Below, one piece after another: positions 1-10,628 of a DNA stretch of 64,000 nt. The translations under genes were made by a program, and so were the position numbers. Positions within the stretch are counted from its first letter, which is position 1. Each line of letters opens with the position of its first letter. The notes beneath the pieces were generated by a model that saw nothing but the letters and a program-made list of their open reading frames with translations, had not been told where the DNA came from and ran no database searches. Where the stretch lies: assembly GCA_020912385.1 (NCBI GenBank), contig CP087208.1:1116001-1180000 (forward strand), read 5' to 3'. Origin of the DNA: Neofusicoccum parvum (lineage: Eukaryota > Ascomycota > Dothideomycetes > Botryosphaeriales > Botryosphaeriaceae).

Positions 1-2
1 AT

Positions 3-179
3 CAGCCTCTCCCCGCGTCTTCAGGGGGCACATTGCCAGAAGAGGACGAGCTCTTGTTCGGCCAGTTCATGGAGCCGCTCACGGACATGCCACATGATTC
101 GCTGGCCTCCGCGCTGGACTGGAGTATGCTGGACCCATTTGCGGAGACCCAGGACCTTTCGGGCATATTTGATAATTGA
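3..179 (+). CDS. C-terminal end of a truncated protein, probably a transcription factor (partial)
   Basis: The window opens inside an open frame (codons beginning at base 3) that closes with TGA at 177-179. The 58 visible residues are acidic and hydrophobic, with the pattern LFGQFMEPLTDMPHDSLAS followed by DWSMLDPFAETQDLSGIFDN. Acidic tails with Leu/Phe/Trp spaced between Asp/Glu are common as activation regions at the end of fungal Zn2Cys6 regulators, so a regulator is a fair guess. No DNA-binding domain is inside the window and the assignment is inference only. The next gene on the same strand is a nitrilase starting about 410 bases downstream. Confidence 0.45.
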   Translation, partial: QPLPASSGGTLPEEDELLFGQFMEPLTDMPHDSLASALDWSMLDPFAETQDLSGIFDN

Positions 180-591
180 GAGCCTAGCTTACGGTACCCT
201 GATCAATTGCTAAACACTTGTTGATAGGTGACCACTGTTGTATTCCAGAAGGGCGTGATGGCTACCTTATCTCAACTATCCGGATGAGCATTCTCCGAAG
301 CGCTCCACCCCACATCAAGTTAGCGTTGCTCGGTACATCCAATGCTCTTAGACAGCCAGCAGCGTTGTCGAATCGCAAGACATGGAGCATTTACGAGGAT
401 GTGATTGGCATGAAGCAATGCGGGGAGGATCCCATGCATCTATCAATGTCTATCCGGATCAACATTATCCATGGGAGCACACAGTCAGAACCCGGCGAGA
501 TTGAGTTATATTAATATTGGCGTAGAGCAAGACTTCAGGTTTCATCACAACATCACTTTCTTGCAGCCGAACCATTTTTGCAGCCCCCACC
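180..591. other. Intergenic: nitrilase promoter region
   Basis: No convincing gene. A 98-codon frame at 218-514 has no recognisable feature and is probably chance. An AT-rich TATA-like stretch (ttatattaatattgg) lies near 506-520, about 75-85 bases before the nitrilase start codon. Confidence 0.5.
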
Positions 592-1662
592 ATGTCCATT
601 CGCCAGTGGAAAGCAGCCATTGCGCAAGCCGAGCCATGCTGGTTTGACAAGAACGCCGGTATTGAAAAGTCGCTCCGGCTGATGCAAGAGGCCCACGCCA
701 ACGGAGCATCCCTCATCGCCTTCTCGGAGGTCTGGGTTCCAGGCTACCCCAACTTCCTATGGGGCGGCAACTATCACGAGAACATCCCGCTGGTGCACAA
801 GTACATGGCCAACAGCCTTGCGGCCGACGGGCCAGAGATTATCAGGATCCGACGTGCCGCTGCACAACACGGCATATATGCCGTCTTCGGCTTCAGCGAG
901 CGTGTGGGCGGATCTCTGTATCTTGCACAGATGCTGATTGGACCCGACGGCGACGTGCTGTGCCATCGGAGGAAGACAAAGCCCACACACGTGGAACGCA
1001 CCCTATTCGGCGACTCGACCGGCGACTCCCTGAACAACGTCGTGGACACGCCTCTTGGCAAGATTGGCATGCTCAACTGCTGGGAACATCTCCAGCCGCT
1101 GCTCAAATACAACACTTGGGCCCAGGGCGAGCAGGTACACATCGCAGCCTGGCCTTTCAACGGTGCACACGTCGGCAAGGAGCCATGGTCCGTCTGCAAC
1201 GAAGCCAACGAGGTCACCATGAGCCGTGCGTACTCCATCGAGGGGCAGGTCTTCACTCTGGTCACCAACCAGCCATTGTCCGCGGACGGCATCAAGAAGA
1301 ACAGCGTGGGCCAGGCCAACGCCGACGACAGTTTCATGCTGGCAGGTGGTGGAGGGAGGGCCTCTGTGTTTGGGCCCGATGGCAAGCAGCTGACGGAGCC
1401 GACGGACCCGCTGTTTGACGGCCTGATTTACTGCGACATTGACCTCGACTTGATTGACTACGCCAAGGCTATCGCAGACCCCGTTGGCCACTACTCTCGT
1501 CCGGATTTGCTGCGCTTGCTGGTCGATGATCAGCCAAAGACTTATGTTGTCAAGGTGAACAGCGAGCGGAGTGATCAGGCATCTTGGAAGCCTTCGCCGA
1601 CGCTTTTGGACTCTCACAAATCTCTCAAGGAGATTGACGCTGAGATGCGGAGGGACAGCTGA
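592..1662 (+). CDS. Nitrilase (carbon-nitrogen hydrolase; aliphatic/aryl nitrilase or cyanide-hydratase type)
   Basis: Single-exon, 356-residue member of the nitrilase superfamily, the usual length for fungal nitrilases and cyanide hydratases (about 350-370). The Glu-Lys-Cys triad is visible: Glu46 in AFSEVWVPGYP, Lys128 in HRRKTKPTHVERTLFGD, and the nucleophile Cys163 in LNCWEHLQPLLKY. Such enzymes hydrolyse R-CN to carboxylic acid plus ammonia, or HCN to formamide for cyanide hydratases, in the cytosol and often as helical oligomers. CWEHLQP after the nucleophile looks more like a true nitrilase than a cyanide hydratase (usually CWENMNP), while GDSTGDS resembles the hydratase group, so the substrate is open. 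The start is the ATG in CACCATGTC. It follows a possible regulator tail and precedes a sugar transporter on the same strand, which hints at a small catabolic group but proves nothing. Confidence 0.88.
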   Translation: MSIRQWKAAIAQAEPCWFDKNAGIEKSLRLMQEAHANGASLIAFSEVWVPGYPNFLWGGNYHENIPLVHKYMANSLAADGPEIIRIRRAAAQHGIYAVFGFSERVGGSLYLAQMLIGPDGDVLCHRRKTKPTHVERTLFGDSTGDSLNNVVDTPLGKIGMLNCWEHLQPLLKYNTWAQGEQVHIAAWPFNGAHVGKEPWSVCNEANEVTMSRAYSIEGQVFTLVTNQPLSADGIKKNSVGQANADDSFMLAGGGGRASVFGPDGKQLTEPTDPLFDGLIYCDIDLDLIDYAKAIADPVGHYSRPDLLRLLVDDQPKTYVVKVNSERSDQASWKPSPTLLDSHKSLKEIDAEMRRDS

Positions 1663-3015
1663 GTTGTTGGATTCTGCGGAATGGATCTCGGAGGACCTTG
1701 AATCAGATAGTTTAAATTTCACTTTGCTCCTGATCTCGCCCTTTGATCAAAACCTGGGCGTCTACCAGTGACTCGACAAAGCTGTAATCCCTTGACAGCT
1801 ACTTTGTAGTTATATTACCGCCCTCCAAGTTCGGGTTGAAAGGACAGGCTGTTAACGAAGTCGCCGTAATCTTGGTAGGTATCATGGTCATGCTCTTGAG
1901 CAAGTCATCAAGTCATCCTCAAGCAGCTCTCTAGGTGATGGGTACTCATTGACACGCCCGACTACTCATCCAAGTCTAAGTGCGTGCACCAAAGCCTGCC
2001 TTGTCTCCTTCTTATCCAGCATGATTCTCAGCTCGGTAGCAAAACCAACACGCTTGCCCGGGTGTCCCAGAAGACATCGGCACCAGGCTCCCTGACACTG
2101 CGGCGTTGATGATCGGTCACGGCTCGCAGACCGCAGCGAGTAAAAGCAATCCGCAAGATCCTTATCGTGGTAGCCTGGTAGTGTTTCCCCGAGGGTATGC
2201 CAGCTACGGTCAGCTAGCGTCGAAGTGACCGCTCAAACTGTCGTCGGGCGTGTCCATGTCAGTGTGGGCATCAAACCACACAAAAAGCAGCTCGCCGACA
2301 CCCGGAACGGCTCTATATCATTGATAGAAAACTCGATCACACAGTTGTTACGTCTCCATCGGAGCGCCTAAGGGAAAGGTTGTTGTGGTAAGGCTTATCC
2401 TACCGGAAAATGCACATCCGGACCAGTCTTGGCATCGGAACGAATCCGACCGTCATGACGCATGGTCAAACTCTCGTCTTGGGAGAGGCAGATATTGGTC
2501 CGGAAGAATGTCTTCGAAAGTGGGCCGGTAGATGCTATCTTTCCTCCACAGGCCGATCATACAGCAAGAAGCTTCGGTTGCCAGGCGCGAAGAACGCACG
2601 GCCTCTTGACAGAACAGCCAATCTTGGCCACGGGTAGTTGGGATATCCACCAAACCTCCGTTGAATAATCCCGAATCAACCTGGACGAAGATATTGGTCA
2701 CCTATGCAGTGGAGCTTGTTGGGAGTAGCTGGCGGTAGTCAATGGCTGCAGACCCGCCGGGTAGGTGTGATCCCGGCATGCAAACCGTGAAGAGAAAGCT
2801 TATCTGGCTACCCCCCGCATTTACTGCGTATTAGGTTTAACACGTTTGCAATCTTCTAGTACCTATCTTCCTTGATAGCGAGGACTCTCATTTGTGCATC
2901 TGTCTTATCCGGATGTGCATCATCCACGGCCGTGTCGTTTGAGCTATAAAGCACACAACATCGTGTGCATCTTGACCCATATTTCCTTTCCTGGTCTTTT
3001 GCTGCAGTCAAAACC
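1663..3015. other. Intergenic, 1.35 kb
   Basis: No gene recognised on either strand. The open frames here (for example 2410-2637 plus and 2453-2701 minus) are short, overlap each other on opposite strands and match no motif I know. The last few hundred bases are presumably the promoter of the transporter. Confidence 0.4.
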
Positions 3016-4972
3016 ATGAACACTGTGAACAAGCGACACGTCACTTCATACAACACCTGGGTATGTAGGCCTGAATGGGAGCACCCAACATAGCTTAGCT
3101 GACTGACTACAAAGGTGGTACTGTTTGCAACCCTCGGAAGTATCACTTATGGATACTGCACTTCCATCATTGCCACGACGCTTGGGCAGCCTACTTTCCT
3201 ACACTACTTCAACCTTGACAACTCAGGAAATGCCGCTGCGATCACCGGTGGTCTGAACGGGCTCTACCAGGCAGGTGGACTTTTCGGGTCTTTGTCAAGC
3301 GCCTGGGCCGCAGACAAGGTAGGCCGTAGGAAGGCAATTGGTGCCGCTGCCATGACTTGTATTCTGGGAGGCGCACTACAAGCCGGCTCGGCCCACATTG
3401 CCATGTTCATGATTGCCCGATTCATCACAGGATTTGGAACTGGTGTGCCGGTCCCGGGTCATTTTCTACGATCTAAGCTGACACTTCGTGCTAGGCGCTC
3501 TTGTTACCCTCGTTCCCATGTGGCAGAGTGAGGTCTCATCGCCAGCAACGCGGGGATTTCTCGTGGGGATGCACGGTACCGTCAAGTCTGGCCGTTGTGA
3601 TGCTAATGGATGCAGCTGACACTTTGTGCAGGAGTCTTCATCCTTGTCGGCTACTCACTGGCAAGCTGGGTTGGAGTGGGGTTCTTCTTCGTGAATGCGG
3701 GCGGAGCGCAATGGAGGATTCCGCTCGCTATCCAAACCATCCCGCCGTTCCTGCTCGCCTGCGGCATCATGCGCTTGCCCGAGTCCCCGCGCTGGCGTAA
3801 GTGGTTAATTCAGGAGCTGGAGAGATGAGCAATCCCGCTGACCAGCGTACTTTAGTCATATCCCGTGGAATCATGGATGAAGCCATGGAAATCCTCGGCA
3901 AATTGCACGGGAGACCAACAACAGACGGTGAGGAGAACTACGCGGCGCTGGAGTTCAAGCAGATACAGGATCAGCTGAGTCTTGATGCCGCCCTCCCATG
4001 TTCCTGGGCCTCACTCTTCACCGTGCCTTCGTACCGCCGTAGAGCCGTGGTTGGGTTTCTGGTCATGTTCTGTGCTCAGTGCACAGGCACTCAAGTCATC
4101 AACAGTAAGAAGCCGTTCGTATCCGCCTTGTTTTGCACAGCGACTGATGTTGTCCCAACAGATTATGGGCCAAGTCTGTACGCTTCCATTGGTTTTGGCT
4201 CCCGAGACCAGCTCTTGCTCCAGGCTGGCTGGATATCGGTTGGTATAATCGGGAATTTTGTCAACGCACTGCTGCTGGACCATGCCGGTCGCAAATATGT
4301 GATGGGTGAGTGCCAACCGCATCCTGCTTCTCACTCGGTCTGTCGGGCTAGCTAACGCGGAACGGTCACAGTCACCGGACTCGGCGGGACTGCCGTCGCA
4401 CTACTTGGGGAAGCAGTCATGCTTGCGCTCTACCAGGGTTCTGGCAACGCAGCAGGCATCTCAGCGGCTGTGTTCTTTCTCTTCCTTCATATTGTGTTGT
4501 AAGTGAGCTTAAGATGTCCCTGGTCAGTGTCGACTTCCTGACACGCCACACCCAGTTACGCAAGCTGCCTCGACGCCTCGACGTATGTCTATGCCTCGGA
4601 AATATGGCCAACCCACATCCGATCCAAGGGAACTGCCTTCTCTACGAGCGGCATGTTCCTGTCGTCCTTGATCCTCTTGACGGTTTCACCCACTGCTTTC
4701 GACGCTATTGGTTGGAGGTACTACCTCGTTCTCATGAGCTTCACCGTTCTATCCATCTTCGTATTCGCACTCTTGTTTCCAGAGGTACTTGGCCATACAC
4801 TAAAAGAGACGAAAGCCGTACTAACAGCCATACTCTGCAGACTAAAGGCCTCGCGCTTGAAGAAGTCGGCAGACTATTCAAGGATGCAGTGGTGGAGACT
4901 CAGGGCGTTGAGGCTGATGGGCAGTATTCGGCGTTGGCGGGCAAATTGGAACAAGACAAGAGCTCTGCCTAA
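3016..4972 (+). CDS. MFS sugar transporter (sugar porter family, hexose/quinate-like), nine exons
   Basis: Spliced 499-residue sugar:H+ symporter of the plasma membrane with about 12 membrane segments. Introns: 3061-3114, 3443-3494, 3576-3631, 3797-3855, 4105-4161, 4306-4371, 4499-4555, 4785-4840; every junction keeps phase. Family signatures appear in order: DKVGRR (residues 82-87, loop 2-3), the central PESPRW near residue 201, and FPETKG split by the last intron (Glu456 before, TKG after), followed by LALEEVG and a short hydrophilic tail. The start is a short first exon (15 codons) whose ATG gives MNTVNKRHVTSYNTW directly before the first membrane helix. Substrate cannot be read from the sequence. 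It lies downstream of the nitrilase on the same strand, about 1.35 kb away. Confidence 0.85.
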
Positions 4973-5180
4973 TGTGTTGGCCATGATGCGTCGCAGCCAG
5001 AATGGGTTCACCCGCAAGCGCCAAGCCTGTTGATGGGAAGTTAAGCGTTCCTCCGCATCTCGAGTTCATACGGACGAATGTTTCAACGCCCAACGTAAAT
5101 GTTGTTCATGCGTACGTTGTATTAGCTAGAGTACCTCTCTTCTATTACACTTTCCTTGCACCCTACTAAGAACGCGCCAT

Positions 5181-5800
5181 CTATAGATACTCACAGACCT
5201 GCGGGTCATCGACCTTATCCGTACGGATCTCGAAAGGAATGCATTTGTCCTTGCCGACTTCATGCCCATAAGCCTTGTCAGCATAGACAAGGTATTCGCC
5301 CTCAGTCTGTGTTGGACAAGCCAGCCAATCACCACCCTCATAGTACAGTTGCGAGATGTCCTGGCCGGCCACTCGGGTGAACTTGTCGGTCACATGGTCG
5401 GGTGTCGTGGAAGAGTACAGAGGACCGATGTAGGAAAATATTCCTCCAGCTGCGCCCGAGATATCAAGGAAGGCTTTTCCGTTTGTCAACATTGATTTCT
5501 TGCAGAATCGTTGAAATGTTCACCTTGCTGTGTATTCTGCTTTCCGTTTCCATATGTGCTTAAAGCACCAGCACTGTTGGGGCCGTCGAGCACTGGCTCC
5601 ACATCTCCACATGTTGAGTTGGTCTCCTTGCCGATGTAGAAGTAACCGCCGGAAGCCTTCACGTAGCTGTAGTGAATTGGTTGCTCGTATGCGAGGACGA
5701 TCATCTTAAACGGACCCGAATCGGGAAAGCGGGGGTCGACCGGGACGGCTAATGCGGCACCAGCGGACGCAAGGGAAGCGAGGACGGCTGCGATCTTCAT
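5181..5800 (-). CDS. Small secreted cell-wall protein, PhiA-like
   Basis: A 189-residue secreted protein in two exons, with a 50-nt intron at 5474-5523 (GTGAAC...TTGAC...AAAAG). The N-terminus (MKIAAVLASLASAGAALAVP) is a classic signal peptide. The mature part shows the layout of the Aspergillus PhiA family: an early aromatic segment, AFLDISGAAGGIFSYIGP in the middle, then WLACPTQTEGEYLVYADK and a C-terminal KDKCIPFEIR...DDPQVCEYL, with paired cysteines likely disulphide-bonded. PhiA proteins sit in the outer cell wall and affect phialide and conidium formation in Aspergillus; the role here is inferred. A TATA-like tatatac element lies on the minus strand near 5890-5897, about 90 bases before the start. 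Without the intron the frame ends early, which is why it looks split in two. Confidence 0.65.
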
Positions 5801-7174
5801 TTTGGCGGCGGGTAGGTATTTGGAGGAAATTTGGTAGAATTGAGGTGGACGTCTGTTGTTGTGAGATGTAGAAAGGGGCAAGGCAGGGCCCGTATATGTA
5901 GCAATTCGGACCGGGAATAACACATATTGCCGCCAAATCTCCCCGGAAACTTAAAAACGTCATGGGAAGCCGTACACGCATACCGGATCATCGGATCGCT
6001 CGTATTTGCTTGGCCTACGTGGTACACAAGGCGCCCCGCATGGAGAAAACGAAAAGTCCACTTGTTGCCTATATTAGTCATCCTCGCTGCGGCTCAGCCT
6101 TCAACCCTTCAAGTCTTCGTGAACATGCTTCATGAATACGGAGAATTGCACCGATCTAAAAGCTTCCTTGTCCGGATAATCGCTCCCGTGACCAAGGTCC
6201 AACCGCTCTGCAAGCGACAACGTGGCAGCAGAATGGAGTACCGTGGTTCTCGAGTCGATGACGTCGAACGTCACACCGGCGGCTGTAAGCGTGCCAAGGG
6301 AGTAATTATAGCAGGTTGCATCCACGCTAGCCTTGAGAAGACAAGTTACCATCATTGTTATTTAAGCTTCTTTCTCTACCTATACGATCAAGCATCCTTC
6401 CACCAACCCTCTTTTCTAATATCCCCAGCGTGTAATAGATGGTATGTTCCTTGAGAAATTACTCCTAATGTTTAATAATTTAAAACACTAAACATCCTAT
6501 CGCCTTACCTTTACTATATAGACTTCGAGGTGAACGAGTAGTAACGGTGAGAACGTTCCCTGCAACGGAAAAAACAGGGAAGGGGAGGTTAAGTGTATAT
6601 AAGATGGAGTGAAGGATAAAGGTAAAGAGTAAGGTAATATAAAGTGAACGGCGACAATGATGACAGGTAGATACACAGCGCGAGGATAAGCGCGGGATAG
6701 GTAAGAGTAAGTTTCAGCGAGCAGTAATGTCCCGTACGCTCGTCCCTGGTCTGGCAAAGCGCATCAACGGGGGTCCAATCCATGGCAAAGTCAATGAGTG
6801 CAGCCGCTTGGTGGTCCTGCATGTTGATGTAGTCACCCATCTTGTCACACACAGTTTCGAGCTCGTTGGGTGTGGGTGAGTCACCCTGCTCGTCAACCAG
6901 GACGATGTTGTAGATTGTCCTTGTAGAACTTCAGTGTTTTGGCCACAGGCCCGTCATGAGATTTGGCGGCTTTGGAGATATTGCCGCAGATGATTTCATT
7001 GAGGACAGGCCCCGTCATGGTAGTAAAAAGTGGAATGGTGATGACAGAGGGTCGCGCAATTGAAGCGGCAGGCGGCGGGTAATCTTCGGCAGGTCCACTA
7101 AGCGAGAATCGAGTCGCCCACCCCTCGACCCGAGCTTCACCTGCACCATCGACCAAACAACAACATCAATCGTC
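5801..7174. other. Intergenic, AT-rich, with coding relics
   Basis: This 1.4-kb stretch is unusually AT-rich between about 6380 and 6720 (long runs such as tttaataatttaaaac). No intact gene is visible. A minus-strand frame at 6101-6355 gives a residue composition that looks protein-like, and 6740-7017 holds a frame-shifted relic listed separately. The last part must hold the promoter of the coiled-coil gene at 7175. Confidence 0.45.
6740..7017 (-). pseudogene. Broken coding relic of unknown family
   Basis: Reading the minus strand from the ATG at 7017 gives MTGPVLNEIICGNISKAAK and then AKTLKFYKDN before a stop near 6896. From about 6922 a different frame continues without stop as IYNIVLVDEQGDSPTPNELE, then DYINMQDHQAAALIDFAMDW. 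Both halves look like real protein (mixed charged and hydrophobic residues, no low complexity), but no GT-AG intron joins them, so a frameshift is the simplest explanation. The family is not recognised. It abuts an AT-rich tract, which would fit gene decay. Boundaries are approximate, and a real gene with an unusual splice cannot be excluded. Confidence 0.3.
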
Positions 7175-10100
7175 ATGCCTCGTCCTGACCTCCAACAAAC
7201 ATCCATCGAGGACTCCGTGAGGGGAGGACTCTCCAAAGTCTCATACGGCCAAGTGGCTGGGATGCGTCCTTCAGCCATCGGCATCAGTGCCTACATTCAA
7301 CGTAATGCTGACCAGCAAGAACTGGCGGATCTTGAGCAAGATCAAGCTCTACACAACCCTGCCGCATTGGCGGCCCAAGACCAACGGAGTAGGAAGAATA
7401 CTTACGTCGAATGCTCGGAAGTAGTGGACTTCCATAAAAGTAAGTGCAATGCCAGTTTTCAGACGCCTGGTCTCACACAAGCGCATGTGCTGAATCTCCC
7501 TGCAGATCGCGCCGACGATCAAGTCACCAAAATGGCACAAGTTCTTCTTAGCGAATGCAAAGAAAAACAGAAAGAACTCGAAGCCAAATACATGGCGGAA
7601 ACAGCCCAAGGCCACGCAGCCAATGCGAGAGCTTCCCTGCTTCGCAAAGTGAGGCGGCAAACAACGCGAGAGTTGAACGCGGAGTTCGACACAGAACGAG
7701 AAGAACACAAAGAAGCCCTTCGCAGGGAAGAGAGCATGCATTGCCAAGAGATGGCTGACCTGAAGCTTTCTTGGGACGAGGACCGAGAAATGCTCACAGA
7801 AGAACTGAACAAACAACAGAGTGCCATTGAGCAACTCGAACACAAGCTCCACGCTTACACACAGAAACAGGAACATCGCGAGCAGGGGTCACCCGCGGCT
7901 CAGGATCGCTCCACGCGACCATTGAGGCTGGAAGTATTTCCTGACCCGTCCAAAGACCGCGAAAGCGAGTTGCTCAAGGAAGAGCTGCGGCGCAAAGATG
8001 ATGCCATATCCCAGCTCGAATCCGACTCTCAGGGCCTCCAAAAAGCCTACGAAGCCGAACTGGAGACTCTCCGGGGATATTTGACGGAAAAACGCGAGGT
8101 GATCGCAAAACTCACGTCGGATTTGCGTGACCGAAATCTGGACATGTCAAACCTTGAAGACAGGGTCGATGACGTCTCTTCCCATTTGTCTACAACAACA
8201 TCTACGAACATTGCCCTCATCAGCGAGGTTGCAGGTTTGGAGATCCGCCTGCAAGAAGCAGAAGCAAATGTCATCTTTGCTAACCATGGCATGGCTGAGC
8301 AACAGGCCATTGCCACGCACCAAGAAGGCATTATCAGAGACCAAGAGGCCACAATCACCCAAGGTGAGAAACGTCTCTCAGAGTTCATCGAAGAGTTGCG
8401 CACAACTCAAGATGAGCTCACGCAAGCTGCGATTGAACATCAGTCAATCATCATACACCGTGAACACAGCATCTCGGAGCTCACCCAACAAGTGAGGAAT
8501 GCTAGAGATCAGCTCACCAGAGCTAGAAACATTGATAATACCAAGGATAGAACCACCAAATGGCTTCGAGACACCTTGAAGTCCCAATGGGAAACCATCG
8601 CGGAGAAAGAATTGAAGATCTCCGAACTTACGCGAAATGCGGAACAATTGGGGATGGATAATAGCACGCTAGATTCCAGAATTACCCAGCTTCACAGCGA
8701 AATATCCAACATGGAGACCAGCAATTCTTCTCTTCGTGAAGAGAATAAGAGCTTGGATTCTCAAATTACTCAGCTTAACAGCAAACTATCCAAAATGGAG
8801 ACCAGCAATTCTTCTCTTTGTGAAGAGAATGAGAGTTTGGATTCTCAAATTACCCAGCTTAATAGCAAAATATCCAGGATGGAGACCAGCAATTCTTCTC
8901 TTCGTGAAGAGAACGAGGGTTTGGATTCTCAAATTACCCGGCTTAATGACAATATGTCCCAAATGGAGACCAGCAACTCTTCTCTACGTGAAGAGAATGA
9001 GAGACTGGACTCGACAATTACTCAGCTTAACAGCAAGATCTCCGAAACGGAGGCTAGTAGCTCTTCTCTTCACAAATTGAATGAGCAGCTAGGTAGTGCC
9101 GCAGGCAAACAAGAAGCCGAAATCAAAAAGCTTCACGCCAAAATCTCCGAAATGGAGACTGGAAATGCCACTCTGACCCAGGAGAAAAAAGAGCAATTCT
9201 CTACCATCGCAGAAATGCAGGCCACAGCTGCTGAACTGAAAGAGAAGATGTCTGGGTTGGAGGCCAAGAACCTTTTGCTTACCCAGGAAATTGAAAAGCG
9301 TGATGCCACCATTACGCAAATCAATGCCACAAATACGGCTAACCAACAGGAGATTAAGAATCTTCAAACTGCAAAATCCACATTGGATAAAAAGGTTTCC
9401 TCGCTTACCCGAGAAATTGAAGAGCGTAATAATACTATTACGCAAATCAATGCCGTGAATACGGCTAACAAGCAGGAGATTGAGAATCTTCAAACTGTAC
9501 AATCCACATTGGATAGCAAGGTTTCCTCGCTTACCCAAGAGATTGAGGAGCGCAATACTACTATTACGCAAATCAATGCCGTAAACTCGGCCAAACAACA
9601 GGAGATTGATGGTCTTCAAACCACAACATCCACATTGGATGACAAGGTCTCTTCACTTACCCGGAAAATTGAAGAGCGGGATACCACTATCACACGTGTT
9701 AATACTACAAACACGGCTAAACAACAGGAGATTGAGAATCTTCAGACGACAAACTCCAAATTGGAGAACCAGGTTGCTTCACTTACCCTCAAGAATCAAG
9801 AGCGGGATGCTACCATTACCCAAATTAATGCCGCAAACACGGCTAAGCAACAGGAAATTACTATTCTTCAGAGCACAAATTCCACATTGGAAAAAAATGT
9901 CTCTGCGCTTCACAAGGCAAAACAGAGTCTGAACAAAGACTCCACTCGGCTTCAAGAGGAAAATTCCAAGCTTGAAGTAACCATCACCGAACTCAAAGAG
10001 GATCACCAAAGCGTCTTCCAGAAAAAGACAGCCGAATTTACGACAGCTGTCGACAAGCTTCTCCAAATGTGTCGGAGCATCTACGTTTCGCTCGCGAAGC

Positions 10101-10519
10101 GTTTTCCAAATGGCGAATTGCCTTTAATCCATGCCTCCAACAATTCCCCGTACATTCCACTCGAATTCGATGATTCCGGATTCCATCGTGAAGTGTGCAA
10201 CGCAATCGAAGCGCTCCAGCGCCAGAAGGCCCTTTCCGAGGGAGAAAATACCGAGTTGCTCGGGAAACTCTACCAAATGTGCGACCAGACCGCCAAGCTC
10301 ACAGACCGCTTCAATGCTGAACAGCAGAAGAACACCGCGGCCAAAAAGGACATTGAAAACCTTGTGGATTACTGCAAGGTGCTCCGAGAGAAACTTGACT
10401 CTCTGGAGGAAACCATTCGGGGTGTCGACCCAGGCCTTGAAACAAATTTGCTCTCGGCCTTGCTATCAACGATAGCAAATATTCCAGAGAACTACATAGA
10501 TCTTGAAGACATCGATTAG
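7175..10519 (+). CDS. Large coiled-coil protein with two internal tandem repeat blocks
   Basis: Uninterrupted frame of 1,114 residues. After an N-terminal part of about 120 residues without obvious fold, almost the whole protein to about residue 950 is a charged, Leu/Ile-spaced coiled coil, rich in Glu, Lys, Gln and Asn and nearly free of Pro and Gly. Residues 513-624 hold four 28-residue repeats (METSNSSLREEN...SKIS), and residues 702-911 hold five 42-residue repeats (LTQEIEERN...VSS). The last 160 residues contain a more mixed segment (VDKLLQMCRSIYVSLAKRFP) that may be globular, with an acidic end (ENYIDLEDID). There is no catalytic or membrane motif. Proteins of this kind act as scaffolds, tethers or cytoskeletal linkers; the exact role is unknown. 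Start: first ATG, in CGTCATGCCTCG. The 3' end is convergent with a possible small gene about 110 bases away. Confidence 0.85.
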   Translation: MPRPDLQQTSIEDSVRGGLSKVSYGQVAGMRPSAIGISAYIQRNADQQELADLEQDQALHNPAALAAQDQRSRKNTYVECSEVVDFHKSKCNASFQTPGLTQAHVLNLPADRADDQVTKMAQVLLSECKEKQKELEAKYMAETAQGHAANARASLLRKVRRQTTRELNAEFDTEREEHKEALRREESMHCQEMADLKLSWDEDREMLTEELNKQQSAIEQLEHKLHAYTQKQEHREQGSPAAQDRSTRPLRLEVFPDPSKDRESELLKEELRRKDDAISQLESDSQGLQKAYEAELETLRGYLTEKREVIAKLTSDLRDRNLDMSNLEDRVDDVSSHLSTTTSTNIALISEVAGLEIRLQEAEANVIFANHGMAEQQAIATHQEGIIRDQEATITQGEKRLSEFIEELRTTQDELTQAAIEHQSIIIHREHSISELTQQVRNARDQLTRARNIDNTKDRTTKWLRDTLKSQWETIAEKELKISELTRNAEQLGMDNSTLDSRITQLHSEISNMETSNSSLREENKSLDSQITQLNSKLSKMETSNSSLCEENESLDSQITQLNSKISRMETSNSSLREENEGLDSQITRLNDNMSQMETSNSSLREENERLDSTITQLNSKISETEASSSSLHKLNEQLGSAAGKQEAEIKKLHAKISEMETGNATLTQEKKEQFSTIAEMQATAAELKEKMSGLEAKNLLLTQEIEKRDATITQINATNTANQQEIKNLQTAKSTLDKKVSSLTREIEERNNTITQINAVNTANKQEIENLQTVQSTLDSKVSSLTQEIEERNTTITQINAVNSAKQQEIDGLQTTTSTLDDKVSSLTRKIEERDTTITRVNTTNTAKQQEIENLQTTNSKLENQVASLTLKNQERDATITQINAANTAKQQEITILQSTNSTLEKNVSALHKAKQSLNKDSTRLQEENSKLEVTITELKEDHQSVFQKKTAEFTTAVDKLLQMCRSIYVSLAKRFPNGELPLIHASNNSPYIPLEFDDSGFHREVCNAIEALQRQKALSEGENTELLGKLYQMCDQTAKLTDRFNAEQQKNTAAKKDIENLVDYCKVLREKLDSLEETIRGVDPGLETNLLSALLSTIANIPENYIDLEDID
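8711..9046 (+). repeat. Four tandem 84-bp coding repeats
   Basis: Units begin at 8711, 8795, 8879 and 8963, exactly 84 bp apart; a degenerate fifth starts at 9047. Each encodes 28 residues, that is four coiled-coil heptads. Units are highly similar at the DNA level, implying recent amplification or homogenisation. Confidence 0.9.
9278..9907 (+). repeat. Five tandem 126-bp coding repeats
   Basis: Units begin at 9278, 9404, 9530, 9656 and 9782, exactly 126 bp apart, with a degenerate continuation at 9908. Each encodes 42 residues (six heptads) with the recurring core ATITQINA.NTA.QQEI and LTQEIEER. Divergence between units is higher than in the 84-bp block. Confidence 0.9.
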
Positions 10520-10628
10520 CGATGGTCAATTAAATACAATTTTGATTTAAAGTGAGTGTACATAATTCAAGTGAAAATATATGGTGAATTATACAAAGAT
10601 GCCGCTGCGTTATTCCACAGGCTCACTT

